64,000 nucleotides of DNA from CAVQZC01 sp963718315 (GTDB lineage Bacteria; Actinomycetota; Thermoleophilia; Gaiellales; JAICJC01), in NCBI GenBank assembly GCA_963718315.1, contig CAVQZC010000013.1:248001-312000 (forward strand), given 5' to 3'. The translations under genes and the position numbers were made by a program. The notes beneath the pieces were generated by a model. The model saw nothing but the letters and a program-made list of their open reading frames with translations, did not search any database and was not told the origin of the DNA. Below are positions 61,100 to 64,000 of the stretch, piece after piece. Each line of letters starts with the position of its first letter. Within the stretch, counting starts at the first letter, position 1.

Positions 61100-61786
61100 C
61101 TACTCCTCGCCGGCCTGGTCTTCGGCGGCGGACGCGGATCCCTCGCCGCCCTCCGCAGCACCCTCGCCCTCGACGCCCTCCTCGCCCTCGACGCCCTCTT
61201 CCTCTTCGGGCTCCTCCTCGACCGTCGGCACGGTGACCGTGGCCAGGATGGTCGATTCGAGATCGTCGGTGAAGGTGACTCCCTCGGGAGCCGGGACGTC
61301 GCCCAGCCGGATCGACTGGCCGATGTCGAGCGAGCCGACGTCGATCGTGATGCTGTCGGGGATAGCGCCGATCAGCGAGTCGATCGCGACCTCGTGCACG
61401 GGCTGGCTGAGCACGCCGCCCATGTTCACGCCGGGCGCCGAGCCCTCGATGTGGATGGCGACCCTCGTGCTCACGGTCTGGTCGGCCCGCACCTCGTGGA
61501 GGTCGATGTGGATGACGCGGTCGCGCACCGGATCGAGCTGGAGGTCCTTGATCATCGCCGTCCGTGCCTTGCCGCCGTCAAGCGAGACGTCGAGGATCGT
61601 GTGGATGCCGGTCGGGCCCGACACCGCGTGCCGCAGGTCGCGGGCGCCGACGGTGATCGCGGTCGTCTCGGTGCACGTATCGGACGAGTAGATCACACCC
61701 GGGATCTCGCCCACCTGGCGCATCGCCCGGGCTGCCTTCCCGCCGCGCTCCGGGCGCGAACGAACCTCAAGTTTCACACGTTCCAT
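61100..61786 (-). CDS. rplY: 50S ribosomal protein L25 (CTC/general stress form)
   Basis: A 228-residue long-form L25/CTC that binds 5S rRNA. The N-terminal L25 fold (LEVRSRPERGGKAARAMR... GEIPGVIYSS) is followed by the C-terminal CTC domain (RVAIHIEGSAPGVNMGGVLS... VPAPEGVTF). An acidic Glu/Gly-rich tail of about 40 residues ends the protein. GAGGAGA lies about 11 nt before ATG 61786. It sits between prs and pth as in most Actinobacteria. Confidence 0.95.
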   Translation of the reverse strand: MERVKLEVRSRPERGGKAARAMRQVGEIPGVIYSSDTCTETTAITVGARDLRHAVSGPTGIHTILDVSLDGGKARTAMIKDLQLDPVRDRVIHIDLHEVRADQTVSTRVAIHIEGSAPGVNMGGVLSQPVHEVAIDSLIGAIPDSITIDVGSLDIGQSIRLGDVPAPEGVTFTDDLESTILATVTVPTVEEEPEEEEGVEGEEGVEGEGAAEGGEGSASAAEDQAGEE

Positions 61787-61825
61787 GTAGCTGCAATCTC
61801 CTCGAACGTTCTCCGGGGCCAGCAG

Positions 61826-62911
61826 CTAGAAGAGCTGGTTCCCGCCGTGGAACAACCCGGAGACCGAGTCGTCGTTGAAAACGTTGGAGATCGTATCAGC
61901 CAGGATCGAGGCAACCGACAGCACCAGCACCTTCTCGGGCTGCTCGACCTTGTTCACGGGCACCGTGTCGGTCACCACCACCTGCTCGAAGACGCTGGCC
62001 TCGATGTTCTCCAGAGCCGGCCCGGAGAAGACGGCGTGCGTTGCACACGCGAACACCCGGGTGGCGCCGTGGTCGATCAGCGCCTGGCCGCCGGCGCACA
62101 GCGTGCCCGCGGTATCGATGATGTCGTCGATCACGATGCACACCTTGCCGCTCACGCGCCCGATCACGTTGGTGACCTCGGCGACCTGCTGCTCGGGCCG
62201 CTCCTTGGTGATCAGCGCGAAGCCGGCGCCCAGCATCTCGGAGAACTTCTTGGCCAGCTTCGCCCGGCCGGCGTCGCCCGAGACGACAACGACATCCTCG
62301 GGCAGGACGTCGCCGACCAGCAGCCTGAAATGCTCCGCCAGCAGCGGCACCGCCGTCATGTGGTCGACGGGGATCTTGAAGAAGCCCTGCACCTGACCGG
62401 CGTGCAGGTCCATCGTCAGCACCCGATCGGCGCCTGACGCCTCGATCATGTCGGCGACCAGCTTGGAGGTGATCGGCTCGCGAGGGGCGCTCTTCTTGTC
62501 CTGCCGCGAGTACGGATACCAGGGCATGACCGCCGTGATCCGCTTGGCCGAGGCCAGCCGGGCCGCGTTGATCATGATCAGCAGCTCCATCAGCGAGTCG
62601 TTCGTCGGCGAGGAGCACGACTGGACGATGAACACGTCGGCGCCGCGGATCGACTCCTCGTAGCGGACGTAGACCTCGCCGTTGGTGAACGTCTTCAGCG
62701 TCGACTGGCCGAGCTCGATGCCCAGGTGCTCGGCGATCCGCTCGCCCAGGGCGGGGTTCGACCGCCCGCTGAACAGCATCAGCCGCTTGTGCGGCGTCCG
62801 CTCCATCCAGGTGACGTGCTCCGCCAGCGTGCTCACACGAACCGATGCCGCCGGCACGGTTGGGAACAGCGGGATCGGGGTCTCCGGGTTAGCGACGACG
62901 TCGTCGAGCAT
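61826..62911 (-). CDS. prs: Ribose-phosphate pyrophosphokinase
   Basis: A 361-residue enzyme making PRPP from ribose 5-phosphate and ATP. It has LMLFSGRSNPALG, FTNGEVYVRYEESIRG, WYPYSRQDKK, LDLHAGQVQGFF and the PRPP loop VIDDIIDTAGTLC. ATG 62911 has GAGGG about 6 nt upstream, giving a 35-residue N-terminal extension not seen in most Prs. An internal start (MERTPHKRLMLF) would give the usual length. With the upstream start it overlaps glmU by 23 bp. Confidence 0.94.
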   Translation of the reverse strand: MLDDVVANPETPIPLFPTVPAASVRVSTLAEHVTWMERTPHKRLMLFSGRSNPALGERIAEHLGIELGQSTLKTFTNGEVYVRYEESIRGADVFIVQSCSSPTNDSLMELLIMINAARLASAKRITAVMPWYPYSRQDKKSAPREPITSKLVADMIEASGADRVLTMDLHAGQVQGFFKIPVDHMTAVPLLAEHFRLLVGDVLPEDVVVVSGDAGRAKLAKKFSEMLGAGFALITKERPEQQVAEVTNVIGRVSGKVCIVIDDIIDTAGTLCAGGQALIDHGATRVFACATHAVFSGPALENIEASVFEQVVVTDTVPVNKVEQPEKVLVLSVASILADTISNVFNDDSVSGLFHGGNQLF

Positions 62912-64000
62912 ATCCCTCGATATTGGTTTGTTTGGCCCTGGCAATTCCGAGGGCTTCGGGTGGAATGTCGTCGGTGATGGTCGATCCGGCACCAGTCCAC
63001 GCTCCGTCTCCAATCGTCACTGGAGCGACGAACACATTGTCACAGGACGTACGGACGTCCCGGCCGATGATCGTGCGGTTCTTCGATCGGCCGTCGTAGT
63101 TGGCGGTGATCGCCCCAGCTCCGATGTTGCTGCCTTGTCCGATCTCGGCATCCCCAATATACGAAAGATGGGGCACTTTCGCACCCTCTCCGAGGCTCGA
63201 ATTCTTCATTTCCACGAACGTGCCGGCCTTCGCCCGGGGTCCCAGCCGCGTGCCCGGGCGCAGATAACAGAACGGACCGACCAGAGCTTCCTCGCCGATC
63301 TCCGAGTCGACGACCACCGCGTGAGGGCCAACGACGGCCCCGCTCCTGACGGCGGTCGCCCCTCGCAGCACCGTGAAGGGCTGGATCTGGGCGTCGGGCT
63401 CGATGGTCACGTTGGCCTCGATGAACGTCGAGGCCGGATCGACGATCGTCACGCCGGCCAGCATGTGGCCGGTGTTGATCCGCTCGCGCAGCACGCTGGT
63501 GGCCTCGGCCAGGTCGACACGCGTGTTCACGCCGTGGGCGATCCGCGCGTCGGGGTGGCGGTGGGCAACGACGATCTCGCCGGCCTCCACGAGCAGGCCG
63601 ACGACGTCGGTCAGGTACAGCTCGCCCTGGTCGTTGTCGGTGGTCAGCCGGCCCAGCGACGTCCACAGGTGGGCGGCGTCGAACGCGTAGATCCCCGAGT
63701 TGACCTCGGTCAGCTCGCGTTCGGCCGGGGTCGCGTCGCGCAGCTCGACGATCCGCTGAACCGAGCCGTCGGCGCCGCGCACGATGCGCCCGAAGTCAGC
63801 GCCGGTGCGGTCGTCTCGCTCGATCGTGAGCACGGCAGCCGCCGCCCCGGCATCGCGGCGCGCGGCGAGCAGCTCGGTCAGCGGCTCGGGCTCGAGCAGC
63901 GCCGTGTCGGCGTAGACGACGAGAACGTCGCCCTCGAATCCGGCCAGCGTCTCGGCCGCGCAGCGAACGGCGTCACCCGTGCCGCGCGGCTCCGGCTGCA
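62889..64000 (-). CDS. glmU: Bifunctional GlmU (5' end beyond the window)
   Basis: The C-terminal 370 residues of the enzyme that makes UDP-GlcNAc from glucosamine 1-phosphate. The uridyltransferase part has QPEPRGTGDAV, VLVVYADTALL and EVNSGIYAFDAAHLW. The left-handed beta-helix acetyltransferase follows with GPFCYLRPGTRLG, KNSSLGEGAKVPHLSYIGDA, GAGAITANYDGRSKNRT and AGSTITDDIP. The catalytic His is in VPHLSYIG. The reading frame is open to the right edge. The motif usually read as (Y/L)-G-D-x-P-L is YADTALL here. Confidence 0.95.
   Translation of the reverse strand, partial: QPEPRGTGDAVRCAAETLAGFEGDVLVVYADTALLEPEPLTELLAARRDAGAAAAVLTIERDDRTGADFGRIVRGADGSVQRIVELRDATPAERELTEVNSGIYAFDAAHLWTSLGRLTTDNDQGELYLTDVVGLLVEAGEIVVAHRHPDARIAHGVNTRVDLAEATSVLRERINTGHMLAGVTIVDPASTFIEANVTIEPDAQIQPFTVLRGATAVRSGAVVGPHAVVVDSEIGEEALVGPFCYLRPGTRLGPRAKAGTFVEMKNSSLGEGAKVPHLSYIGDAEIGQGSNIGAGAITANYDGRSKNRTIIGRDVRTSCDNVFVAPVTIGDGAWTGAGSTITDDIPPEALGIARAKQTNIEGYARRRRR

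Noticed and set aside
59600..62437. A 945-residue plus-strand frame across four minus-strand genes
   Set aside because: It runs antisense through pth, rplY and most of prs, which are unmistakable. No domain of its own.

Overview
The window is GC-rich DNA (about 70% by eye) with tightly packed genes and many 4-bp start/stop overlaps. It looks like the chromosome of an actinobacterium outside the classical Actinomycetia, most likely class Thermoleophilia (Gaiellales/Solirubrobacterales relatives). The best markers are the run glmU-prs-rplY-pth, then mfd, a SurA-like lipoprotein, mazG, eno, pyk, ftsB and DUF501, together with AddAB and secreted proteins with Ig-like C-x(n)-DG-x-W-x-x-C repeats. 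No marker gene here fixes the genus.

Layout. 0.2-16 kb: a six-PAS sensor kinase, a flippase-like membrane protein, a GH18 glycosidase, a family-2 glycosyltransferase, a GAF-GGDEF cyclase, a kinase-flippase fusion, then TerC, ExoD and HtpX, and a serine hydrolase. 16-27.3 kb: an accessory island dominated by exported proteins (DUF642, PQQ-type and kelch-like propellers, Ig-like, Gly-rich solenoid, FG-GAP), with a truncated SDR gene and two 53-bp IS21-like end repeats. It also holds tRNA-fMet and ppx. 27.3-32 kb: acetamidase, tRNA-Leu(UAA), a His-rich membrane protein, thioredoxin reductase and a PAS protein. 31.1-38.3 kb: small genes, nth and the addAB pair. 38.3-41.9 kb: an APS kinase between two alkaline-phosphatase-superfamily phosphodiesterases. 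41.9-46 kb: ferredoxin and a cytochrome c maturation operon. 46-64 kb: core glycolysis, division, repair and translation genes, ending in a glmU cut by the window edge.

Two window-wide signals stand out. First, 18 genes have a TAnnnT-type -10 box only 6-9 nt before the start codon, which implies leaderless mRNAs; one pair of divergent genes appears to share a single 7-bp -10. Second, ten genes are broken by frameshifts (15 sites in all). Twelve sites are repaired by removing one base and three by adding one (or removing two), which points to sequencing or assembly insertions rather than gene decay. The best candidate for an unusual system is the APS kinase/phosphodiesterase cluster, whose proteins share a C-terminal L-x-(S/A)-(L/I)-G-Y tail.
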